From contig JADBKA010000198.1 in the NCBI GenBank assembly GCA_014896635.1, positions 1 to 8,675 of the forward strand: 8,675 nt of DNA, written 5' to 3'. This document shows, one piece after another, positions 1-5,252 of this stretch. The DNA comes from Ktedonobacteraceae bacterium (GTDB taxonomy: Bacteria; Chloroflexota; Ktedonobacteria; Ktedonobacterales; Ktedonobacteraceae). Positions within the stretch are counted from its first letter, which is position 1, and each line of letters starts with the position of its first letter. A model generated the notes under the pieces. It was not told the DNA's origin. It made no database searches and saw only the letters and a program-made list of their open reading frames with translations. A program made the translations under genes and the position numbers.

Positions 1-54
1 AAAAGATGCAGCAGATCGTCAGACGCATGTACCGGTTTTATAGAGATTGAGTCA

Positions 55-80
55 GAACTCAGGGGTCATCCCCTGAGTTC
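55..80 (+). terminator. 11-bp perfect stem-loop, possible terminator of the upstream gene
   Basis: The arms at 55-65 and 70-80 (GAACTCAGGGG and its exact complement) are separated by a TCAT tetraloop. A run of five T follows, but only at 90-94, nine bases after the stem. An intrinsic terminator normally has its U tract directly at the stem, so this fits imperfectly. Its position, just after a possible stop codon at 48-50 and well before the cas operon, favours insulation from upstream transcription. It could instead be an operator or a structured leader. Confidence 0.4.
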
Positions 81-85
81 CGTCC

Positions 86-115
86 GGGATTTTTCAAAAA
101 GTTCGGAAAAATTCC
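86..115. repeat. Second imperfect inverted repeat, AT-rich
   Basis: GGGATTTTTC at 86-95 can pair with GAAAAATTCC at 106-115 around a 10-nt loop, giving ten pairs with one G-U wobble. It lies six bases after the 55-80 hairpin, and its T run (90-94) would be the U tract of that hairpin. The two structures could therefore act together as a terminator. As DNA, the two half-sites are about 20 bp apart centre to centre, which would also suit a dimeric regulator. Neither role can be decided from the sequence. Confidence 0.3.
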
Positions 116-202
116 TCTGATACGACACCACCTGTCGCCCATTATCACTACAATAAGAGGCAGACAACTGAACTATTGCAACATTACAGGAGGTTGTGAG
201 AT

Positions 203-265
203 ATGACTTTTTTGCTTATTGCTGGCGGTGTCATGCTGTCAGGAAGGAGTGCTCATGAGCCTTGA
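203..265 (+). CDS. Possible 20-residue leader peptide overlapping the cas10d start
   Basis: An ATG at 203 follows a near-perfect Shine-Dalgarno sequence, AGGAGGT at 188-194, with an 8-nt spacer. This is the strongest ribosome site in the window. The frame encodes MTFLLIAGGVMLSGRSAHEP and stops at 263-265. Its last codons overlap the first codons of cas10d (ATG at 255) in another frame. The first dozen residues are hydrophobic. I recognise no family. The likeliest role, if it is translated, is a leader that delivers ribosomes to the cas10d start (translational coupling) or keeps the leader mRNA open. It may also be chance, because a 20-codon frame is short and the ribosome site is the only evidence. 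Confidence 0.35.
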   Translation: MTFLLIAGGVMLSGRSAHEP

Positions 266-2849
266 CCTGAGCTTCCTCAAACTCAGTTATCGCAGCATCG
301 ACAGTTCCGAGGTGATGCAGGAGTACATCGAGTATATTGCGAACAAGGAGTTACTGCGCTATAAAAGTATCATCCATACAGGAGGGAAGGCGGGAGAAAG
401 CCTCTGGTCACACATCATGAATCTGGTGACTATCATCGAGAAACTGCGGTCCGTCTTCGCTCTGACAGCCGATGAGATGCGCTGCCTGCTGCTCGCGCTC
501 ACCATCCACGATATCAATAAGCTCAGTCCTTATGGAAAACTGCCCGGCGGCAAAGGGCGCAGCTACGCCAATGCGGCAACGCTTGAGAATCTGAAAAAAG
601 AACTGACGGAACTGGAAGTGAGCAGCTTTTTCCCTGAGTGGGAAAGATACCTGTACGATATCAAGTATCTTGTCGATGCACACCAGGAGAAGTCAGTGCA
701 GGCATCGCAGTATGATCAACGCCTGCTGGACCAGTGTGAACTGGATGACGCGCGTCTGGAGGGACCTCTCAAGTATCTTATGAAAGTAGCCGATGTCGCT
801 GATAATTCGCATTCCGGCGATTACTGGCACCCTCATGAGAAGCATATCCGCGATAAGTTGCTGGCTCACCTGAATGCAGCCCTCAATGCCGCAGGCGATT
901 CGAGGCGCTACCGTTTTGTTGGACATCGGCTCTCAGAACTGCGCGGCATCCAGACCAACATCATCCATAACGTCATTGTCACATACATGCAGACAACCTC
1001 TGGCAAAGACGTCTGTATTGATTTGCTCTATCATCCCGAAGGTGTGGATTACTTGCTCGATACTACCATTCCGTTTGCCCATAGCCGGCAGCAAATAGCA
1101 GAGCGCATCGCAGAACGCTTCGCCACGCTGCAATCTGATCAACTGGCGCAATTTATCAAAGCCAGGCGGATCAGCGTTGACGACGCGGCTATGCAGAGCG
1201 GGGCTTCTCTGCAAGACATCTTCATCTGTATCCTGCATATCGTTGAGCGCAAACAATACCGGCTCGAATGGCGGCAGCGGCGCGAGGCATTTCTGAGAAA
1301 CGACCTCGAAGCCTTTCTGGTAGATTCTGCCGGGGACGCACTGCTCAAGGAGCGTGTCCGGTCGCTGCTGAGCGAACCCATCCTCATGCCGCCAGATGAT
1401 GAGCAGCTCAAGCGAGGCGAGTTGCTCATGGCGTACCGCAAATTCTTGAAGGATCATCGCAGCGACCAGCTCAGCGCCATCAAGCAGGATGCCTGGCGCC
1501 GCGTCGCCCGCCTCTATGGCCTGTCAACGGAGGCTGATGCTCTTTACGATCTCATTGACCCGTACCGACGCGCCTACTTCATGGCCCGCGACCTGCCAGA
1601 GCGCAGCCTGGCCGATATGCTGGCCGATGCGCTGGCAGATCTGGCACACCTGAACGACCAGGCAATGCAGGCGCAAGGAAAACGTAAAGGGAAAAAGATG
1701 GAACAGGAGGAAATTACAGAGCAAGAAGGAGAGGTAATACGTTCTTTTGACACAGCCTATATCCTGGACTATCTGGAGCGCACCCTGGAGGTGTGGGAGA
1801 GCAGAGCGCCGGTAGCGGAAAAAGAGCAGGCAGGACAGGCGGTGAATTTTGCCGACAGCCTCCGGCGCTATGTTGATCAGAAGCGCCCCCATAGCCAGTG
1901 CTGCTATTGTGGCAGCCCGCTCAAAGCCAGCGAGTGGATGGCTGCCCAGGTTCCGCCAAGCATCGGCGTGCAGAGCTTCTCCAATCGCCTGGCAGGCGGC
2001 AGTTCGCGTGAGCCAAAACGCAACGTCTGCGATATCTGCCGTACCCAGTTCATTCTAGAGAAGCTAGCGTGGCCGTCACACCGCGATAGGCAAGGCGGTG
2101 ATCTGGTGACGTTCTATCTGCACTTCTTTCCCTACTCTTTCTATACCCAACCCATGCTCCAGGCATGGTGGCAGAGTATTCAGAGTCTGAGCGACAGCGG
2201 GCATCGCTCCATCTTTCTCGATACTGGAGAATACTTCTCTGGCAGGCAGGAGCAGGGAGCGAGCGCACCACAAAAAGTAATACGCTGCTACTACAAAGGC
2301 ATCGAGGGCATGAGTATCCCTGCTCTTGCCGAATCCATGAGTAATACGCCCGTTTTGCCGTTGATCCTCGGTGGGAGCAATTACGGCAAAAAGTTCCTGC
2401 TGGCCCTGGAAAAAGCACTGATGCTGGCTCTCTGGTTCGACAGCCGTGTGCTGCTCTCGCGCCTGCCCACTCCTCTGCTCAACCTGGCAAATGAGTATCG
2501 CGGCGAAGATCCCATTGCCCTGCTGGTAGAGGGCGTTCCCCAGGGCATGGACTGGCTGCTGCCCACTCCTCTGCTCACACGCCAGGAACTGCAACAGCTT
2601 TATGAGAAGCTGAGCCGGCTGCATCAGATTGCAAGCACACTGACCACCACAAGCGAAGACTTTACCAATGCGCTCTATGATCTGGTGATCGCCGCTGCCC
2701 AAGATCCCCTTGCGCTCTACTATGAAGCCGACCGGCTCATCGAACGCAGAGCTACACAGAACAAGAGCAGGCCAGAAAGCTATACTATCACCCTCAGCCA
2801 GAAAGTGGCGCCTTTGCTGACACAACTACTTGAAGGAGAAAAAGTATGA
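255..2849 (+). CDS. cas10d: Type I-D CRISPR large subunit Cas10d (Csc3) with HD nuclease domain
   Basis: This is the large subunit of the type I-D Cascade effector, which in this subtype also carries the HD nuclease that cuts target DNA. I chose the ATG at 255 (864 residues) because AGGAAGGAG lies 5 nt upstream. The frame is open back to a TTG at 219 that has no ribosome site. The N-terminal HD domain shows His53 (SLWSH), the His85-Asp86 doublet in LTIHDIN, and His143 (VDAHQEK), with Asp180 and Asp183 in KVADVADN as further candidate ligands. A charged low-complexity linker (about 474-493) precedes a Cys4 zinc site: Cys549/552 (CCYC) and Cys592/595 (CDIC). No GGDD cyclase motif is present. 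The only similar string is LGGSN at 705-709, in agreement with the loss of cyclase function in Cas10d. Family members that I recall are about 950-1050 residues long. This one stops early, and the missing C-terminal region appears to be the next gene. A 19-nt in-frame direct repeat near the 3' end encodes LPTPLL twice. Confidence 0.95.
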   Translation: MSLDLSFLKLSYRSIDSSEVMQEYIEYIANKELLRYKSIIHTGGKAGESLWSHIMNLVTIIEKLRSVFALTADEMRCLLLALTIHDINKLSPYGKLPGGKGRSYANAATLENLKKELTELEVSSFFPEWERYLYDIKYLVDAHQEKSVQASQYDQRLLDQCELDDARLEGPLKYLMKVADVADNSHSGDYWHPHEKHIRDKLLAHLNAALNAAGDSRRYRFVGHRLSELRGIQTNIIHNVIVTYMQTTSGKDVCIDLLYHPEGVDYLLDTTIPFAHSRQQIAERIAERFATLQSDQLAQFIKARRISVDDAAMQSGASLQDIFICILHIVERKQYRLEWRQRREAFLRNDLEAFLVDSAGDALLKERVRSLLSEPILMPPDDEQLKRGELLMAYRKFLKDHRSDQLSAIKQDAWRRVARLYGLSTEADALYDLIDPYRRAYFMARDLPERSLADMLADALADLAHLNDQAMQAQGKRKGKKMEQEEITEQEGEVIRSFDTAYILDYLERTLEVWESRAPVAEKEQAGQAVNFADSLRRYVDQKRPHSQCCYCGSPLKASEWMAAQVPPSIGVQSFSNRLAGGSSREPKRNVCDICRTQFILEKLAWPSHRDRQGGDLVTFYLHFFPYSFYTQPMLQAWWQSIQSLSDSGHRSIFLDTGEYFSGRQEQGASAPQKVIRCYYKGIEGMSIPALAESMSNTPVLPLILGGSNYGKKFLLALEKALMLALWFDSRVLLSRLPTPLLNLANEYRGEDPIALLVEGVPQGMDWLLPTPLLTRQELQQLYEKLSRLHQIASTLTTTSEDFTNALYDLVIAAAQDPLALYYEADRLIERRATQNKSRPESYTITLSQKVAPLLTQLLEGEKV
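2463..2577 (+). repeat. Pair of identical 19-nt direct repeats within cas10d
   Basis: CTGCCCACTCCTCTGCTCA occurs exactly at 2463-2481 and again at 2559-2577. The offset is 96 nt, or 32 codons, so both copies are read in the same frame and encode LPTPLL at residues 737-742 and 769-774. Recombination between them would delete 32 residues without a frameshift. They may reflect a local duplication or a repeated structural turn with matching codon choice. Confidence 0.8.
2831..2849 (+). promoter_or_regulatory. cas10d/cas11d stop-start junction with ribosome site and A5 run
   Basis: GAAGGAG at 2832-2838 lies 7 nt before the ATG at 2846, and that ATG shares ATGA with the cas10d stop (TGA at 2847-2849), the classic layout for translational coupling. 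In the cas11d frame the previous stop is TGA at 2831-2833, so only 15 nt separate the closed and open parts of that frame. An A5 run (2839-2843) lies in this overlap. A -1 slip on the AAA codon, or one extra A in the DNA, would join the two genes in frame (…EGEK-S-MKELQ…). Confidence 0.7.
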
Positions 2850-3304
2850 AAGAACTGCAAGCCCTGGCAGCCCAGGCCGCACGACATCGCATTCGCGGCA
2901 GATCGTACAAGCGCAACTCGTTGCTCAAACCTCTCGATTTCATCCTGGCAGAGCTGGAGCGCTGCCCCGACCAGCGGGACGAGAACGAGCTGGCATTCGC
3001 CAGAACGAGCAGTAAAGGACTGATCTATGATCATGTCAAACGAGTGGCAAAGGGCGTACATGAAGAAGAAATCTATCGTTACGTTGATCTCTTCTTCGAT
3101 GGCGTCCTGCGGCAGGCTCATCATAACAATATCAATCGCCTGCTTCAGCGCGAGCGTTCTCTGCGCAGCGCCTACCTGGTCTATATGCGCGAGGAACTGG
3201 CGAACCTCTTTGTCGCCAGGGGAAAAGCAAAAAGTGCTGATGAAGCATTCCAGGAGATAAATCAGGCGGAAGCCGAGGATTCCGAAGAGGAGGAAAACGA
3301 ATAA
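2846..3304 (+). CDS. cas11d: Small subunit Cas11d, encoded as a separate gene
   Basis: This 152-residue, mostly helical protein lies between the large-subunit and Csc2 genes. The stretch from RIRGRSYKRN (16-24) through LLKPLDFILAEL (26-37) to YVDLFFDGVL (79-88), then NINRLLQRE (95-103) and LRSAYLVYMREEL (106-118), resembles what I remember of the C-terminal end of full-length Cas10d. In characterised I-D systems an internal start in that region yields the small subunit Cas11d, several copies of which line the effector and contact the target strand. The length, position and basic N-terminal patch fit that role. It overlaps cas10d by 4 nt and has its own ribosome site, so coupled translation at high level is expected. 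An oddity is the highly acidic tail (141-152, ending DSEEEENE), unusual for a subunit next to nucleic acid. The Cas11d call rests on remembered family resemblance and context, not on an alignment. Confidence 0.8.
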   Translation: MKELQALAAQAARHRIRGRSYKRNSLLKPLDFILAELERCPDQRDENELAFARTSSKGLIYDHVKRVAKGVHEEEIYRYVDLFFDGVLRQAHHNNINRLLQRERSLRSAYLVYMREELANLFVARGKAKSADEAFQEINQAEAEDSEEEENE

Positions 3305-3339
3305 TCTTCCCCATCCTCGAAGTACACCGAGACGAAATT

Positions 3340-3355
3340 TTTACAGATTTACAGA
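3340..3355. repeat. 8-bp tandem repeat in the cas11d-csc2 gap
   Basis: TTTACAGA occurs twice without a spacer at 3340-3347 and 3348-3355, in the AT-rich second half of the 74-nt gap between cas11d and csc2. It ends 8 nt before the csc2 ribosome site (AAGGAG, 3365-3370). No hairpin is evident in this gap. The repeat could be a small protein-binding site, an A/U-rich stretch that keeps the csc2 ribosome site unstructured, or a neutral duplication. Confidence 0.6.
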
Positions 3356-3378
3356 TTAGTAAAGAAGGAGAAAATCGT

Positions 3379-4386
3379 ATGAGCATCGCTCACCTGAGTG
3401 CCCTGAACCAGTACCGTGATTACCTGATGCCGAGATATGACAACTTTCCTCATGGAAAGTATGCCAGCCTGATCATTATTCGTAAAACCGAGTCAGAAAC
3501 TATCTTCCGCACCGAAGGCAGTGGAGAGGGACTCTCGAAAGAGATCGTCACCGCTGGCAGGCTACATCCTGTACCGATCAGGCGCGTGGTCATCAGCAAG
3601 CGCAAGCAAACAGCCGTCGAACGCCGCGTAGGCAGAGAACTGCTGCGCGAGCATAACCTGCTGAAAATGGTCAATGTGAAAAAAGGCGGGGAAGCGCGGC
3701 CCTGTTCGCTCAATACCAATGCGCCCTGTGGCGAGTGCATCGACTGTATGCTCTATGGTTACGCCGTCGGCGGAGGAGGCGCGCAGAAGAGCCGCGTGAT
3801 GACGGATGACGCCTATTCCATCGGCCCGGTCTCCCAGGTAACGGGAAAACGCACGTTTAATGCCACGTTCGACAACGGTACCATGCGCAATCCTTTTGAT
3901 AACACCGCTTCCACTTCGATCAACGAAGATGAGTACGTTTTGCCTGAGACACACTTTCTCGATATTGAAACACTCAAAGATGTCACCATTGGCGAACTGC
4001 AATATGTCATTGGCAATGTGCTGCGCAGCAGTCGCTATGGCGCGATCAGCAGCCGTCTGGGCCGTGTGCGCAACCGCATCGCTGCCCTCATTTTCAGTGA
4101 TACCGAGATTTTCTCTAACCTGGAACTGACACAGGAGGTGTACGATCTTCTCAAAGGCCCGGCTGAAGAACTGGAAGTTCCGCTGGCAGACCAGCTCGTC
4201 GAGAAGGAAGTTCAGCAGGCGACGGATACGCTGCTGGCACGTGTCGTTGGACGTGCTCCGGTAGTGGTGCGAGGCGAGGCGCTCGAACGAATCATCGACG
4301 AGACTATCGCGCTCTACCGCAAGCCGGAGGATGTCAGGATACTACTGGGTGAAATTGAAGAGGCATATCAGCCGGCCAGCAAGTGA
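3379..4386 (+). CDS. csc2: Type I-D backbone protein Csc2 (Cas7 family)
   Basis: Csc2 is the Cas7-type RAMP protein of type I-D. Multiple copies polymerise along the crRNA spacer to form the backbone of the effector. The 335-residue length fits the family. The diagnostic region is a Cys4 zinc-binding insertion, Cys109, Cys117, Cys120 and Cys123 (PCSLNTNAPCGECIDC), followed by a glycine-rich loop (GYAVGGGGAQKSRV, 127-140). This matches my recollection of the zinc-binding region described for archaeal Csc2. NATFDNGTMRNPF (161-173) and the basic stretch around IRRVVISKRKQ (67-77) are probably RNA-contact surfaces (inference). The ATG at 3379 has AAGGAG nine bases upstream. It follows cas11d by 74 nt and precedes csc1 by 15 nt, so it is clearly in the same transcription unit. 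No motif damage is seen. Confidence 0.95.
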   Translation: MSIAHLSALNQYRDYLMPRYDNFPHGKYASLIIIRKTESETIFRTEGSGEGLSKEIVTAGRLHPVPIRRVVISKRKQTAVERRVGRELLREHNLLKMVNVKKGGEARPCSLNTNAPCGECIDCMLYGYAVGGGGAQKSRVMTDDAYSIGPVSQVTGKRTFNATFDNGTMRNPFDNTASTSINEDEYVLPETHFLDIETLKDVTIGELQYVIGNVLRSSRYGAISSRLGRVRNRIAALIFSDTEIFSNLELTQEVYDLLKGPAEELEVPLADQLVEKEVQQATDTLLARVVGRAPVVVRGEALERIIDETIALYRKPEDVRILLGEIEEAYQPASK

Positions 4387-4399
4387 GGAGAAAATGACG

Positions 4400-4423
4400 C
4401 TATGGCATCCTCTATGGCACCCT
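4400..4423 (+). repeat. 12-nt tandem duplication creating two in-frame csc1 start codons
   Basis: CTATGGCATCCT (4400-4411) is followed at once by CTATGGCACCCT (4412-4423), differing at one base. Each copy carries an in-frame ATG (4402 and 4414), giving the N-terminus MASS-MAPS. GAGGAG (4385-4390) is 11 nt from the first ATG and 23 nt from the second. An out-of-frame ATG at 4394 opens a 16-codon frame ending at 4442-4444. The first ATG is preferred, but ribosome spacing is poor for all three. Confidence 0.7.
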
Positions 4424-5148
4424 CCATCTACCGCGCCGATCTGACACTGATGGAGCATACCTACTTCGCCAGTCGGGAAGTCGGGACGCTCTATGAAAGC
4501 GAACCCTTGATCGGCAATTATGCCCTCACCTACGCACTGGCGCTCTGTGCCTCACCGTACAACTGGAGCGGGCCGCCGCGCTACAAGGAGGACCTGAGTC
4601 CCCTCAACGCGCGGGGGATCTATGTCACGCCGGCCACTTTCCTGGCCGGCAGGCTGCGCTTTGTCTTCAGCCAGTTCAATGCGCAGTCCGACAGCTACTA
4701 CTTTCGCTTTGATCCAAATGCGATTGCCACAGAGCGGCAGAAGAAGGCACGAGCAACAAATTTTCCGCAAAGCGGCAAAATCCGCATGCTCGGACTGGAG
4801 AGCCAGGCCAGATTCTACCTGCTCTCTCTCTCTGAAGAGCCGGAGCGCCTGCCAACCTATATCCGGCTGGGCAAATTCAATAGTAAGGCACGTGTGGAGT
4901 GGCAGCGCCTGACTCTGCCTTCCGCGCTGCCGGTGTACGAGGAGCAGGAGATAGATTTTTTTCTCAATGCAGCCGATCTCCCACCATCGTTTCTGGCGGG
5001 GATGCGCGCTTTTTCCCTCTACAACATTTACCCGGCGCCACTGCTCAGTCGCTGTCGCCTGCAAGGCCCTTTCTGGCATGCGCGGGATGCCACCGGTAAG
5101 AGCGTCGTGCTGCCGGCAGGCATGCGCTACGGTGTAGAAGCTCTGTAG
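4402..5148 (+). CDS. csc1: Type I-D Csc1 (Cas5 family)
   Basis: Csc1 is the Cas5-type RAMP subunit that binds the 5' handle of the crRNA and caps the Csc2 filament near the large subunit. The 248-residue length is normal for the family. The recognisable N-terminal block is TYFASREVGTLYESEP (20-35) followed by LIGNYALTYAL (36-46). A second familiar block is YIRLGKFNSKARVEW (153-167). The start at 4402 is chosen because the frame is closed upstream by the TGA at 4384-4386, and this is the first ATG. Residue 5 (4414) is an equally possible start created by a small tandem duplication. The 15-nt gap after csc2 and the shared ribosome-site style suggest one transcript and translational coupling. 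A perfect 8-bp GC-rich inverted repeat (4629-4636 with 4643-4650) lies in the coding sequence. Confidence 0.93.
   Translation: MASSMAPSIYRADLTLMEHTYFASREVGTLYESEPLIGNYALTYALALCASPYNWSGPPRYKEDLSPLNARGIYVTPATFLAGRLRFVFSQFNAQSDSYYFRFDPNAIATERQKKARATNFPQSGKIRMLGLESQARFYLLSLSEEPERLPTYIRLGKFNSKARVEWQRLTLPSALPVYEEQEIDFFLNAADLPPSFLAGMRAFSLYNIYPAPLLSRCRLQGPFWHARDATGKSVVLPAGMRYGVEAL
4629..4650. repeat. Perfect 8-bp GC-rich inverted repeat inside csc1
   Basis: GCCGGCCA at 4629-4636 pairs perfectly with TGGCCGGC at 4643-4650 around the loop CTTTCC. It lies about 230 nt into csc1. The right side shares the nonamer CCTGGCCGG with the right arm of the hairpin ahead of cas3 (5207-5215). It is most probably a by-product of Ala/Gly/Leu codons, but the mRNA could fold here. 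Confidence 0.6.
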
Positions 5149-5177
5149 CAGGATGAGCACAGGCCAGCAAGCGATAC

Positions 5178-5221
5178 GCTTTTTCGGCCAGGCAAGCTAT
5201 GTCAGACCTGGCCGGAAAAGC
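5178..5221 (+). promoter_or_regulatory. 15-bp hairpin in the csc1-cas3 gap
   Basis: Bases 5178-5192 pair with 5207-5221 over 15 positions with a single wobble (T5184-G5215), around a 14-nt loop (5193-5206). Four more pairs (5171-5174 with 5223-5226) extend it past a small internal loop. It fills the middle of the 104-nt gap and ends 17 nt before the cas3 ribosome site (GAGGAGG, 5239-5245; ATG at 5253). The T run is on the 5' arm and the A run on the 3' arm, with no U tract after the stem, so it is not an intrinsic terminator on either strand. Likely roles are an RNA processing or mRNA-stability element, or a structure that sets cas3 expression apart from the Cascade genes. The structure is certain as a sequence pattern, but the function is inferred. 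Confidence 0.6.
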
Positions 5222-5252
5222 TTCGCCAGACTGAAAACGAGGAGGACGTACC

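Larger units (their letters stand above)
1..202. other. Upstream intergenic region, possible tail of a preceding gene
   Basis: No convincing gene is seen here. One + strand frame reads from the window edge (base 3) to a TGA at 48-50, giving the short basic tail KMQQIVRRMYRFYRD. A stem-loop begins 5 nt after that stop, as expected for the end of an upstream gene, but 15 codons are too few to identify a protein. Another frame stays open to 118-120 and runs through both inverted repeats, so it is less likely to be coding. A TACAAT at 149-154 resembles a -10 box but has no good -35 partner, so I do not call a promoter, although the operon promoter most likely lies between about 115 and 185. Confidence 0.4.

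Noticed and set aside
55..80. The upstream palindrome as a CRISPR repeat or array end
   Set aside because: A palindromic core is repeat-like, but there is only one copy in the window and no regularly spaced second unit, so no array can be called.
121..154. Possible promoter with TACAAT at 149-154 as the -10 box
   Set aside because: No acceptable -35 hexamer at 16-18 bp spacing, so it is not reported as a promoter.
219..254. Longer cas10d N-terminus from a TTG at 219
   Set aside because: No ribosome site is correctly spaced for it, whereas the ATG at 255 has AGGAAGGAG 5 nt upstream.
705..960. GGSN string in cas10d as a degenerate GGDD cyclase motif
   Set aside because: The string lies at codons 705-709 of cas10d (near 2367-2381), not in these nucleotide positions. 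The match is only Gly-Gly, and Cas10d proteins are known to lack cyclase activity, so no signalling function is claimed.
2076..2825. Minus-strand open frame (249 codons) opposite the 3' part of cas10d
   Set aside because: It is a shadow of cas10d codon use with no independent support.
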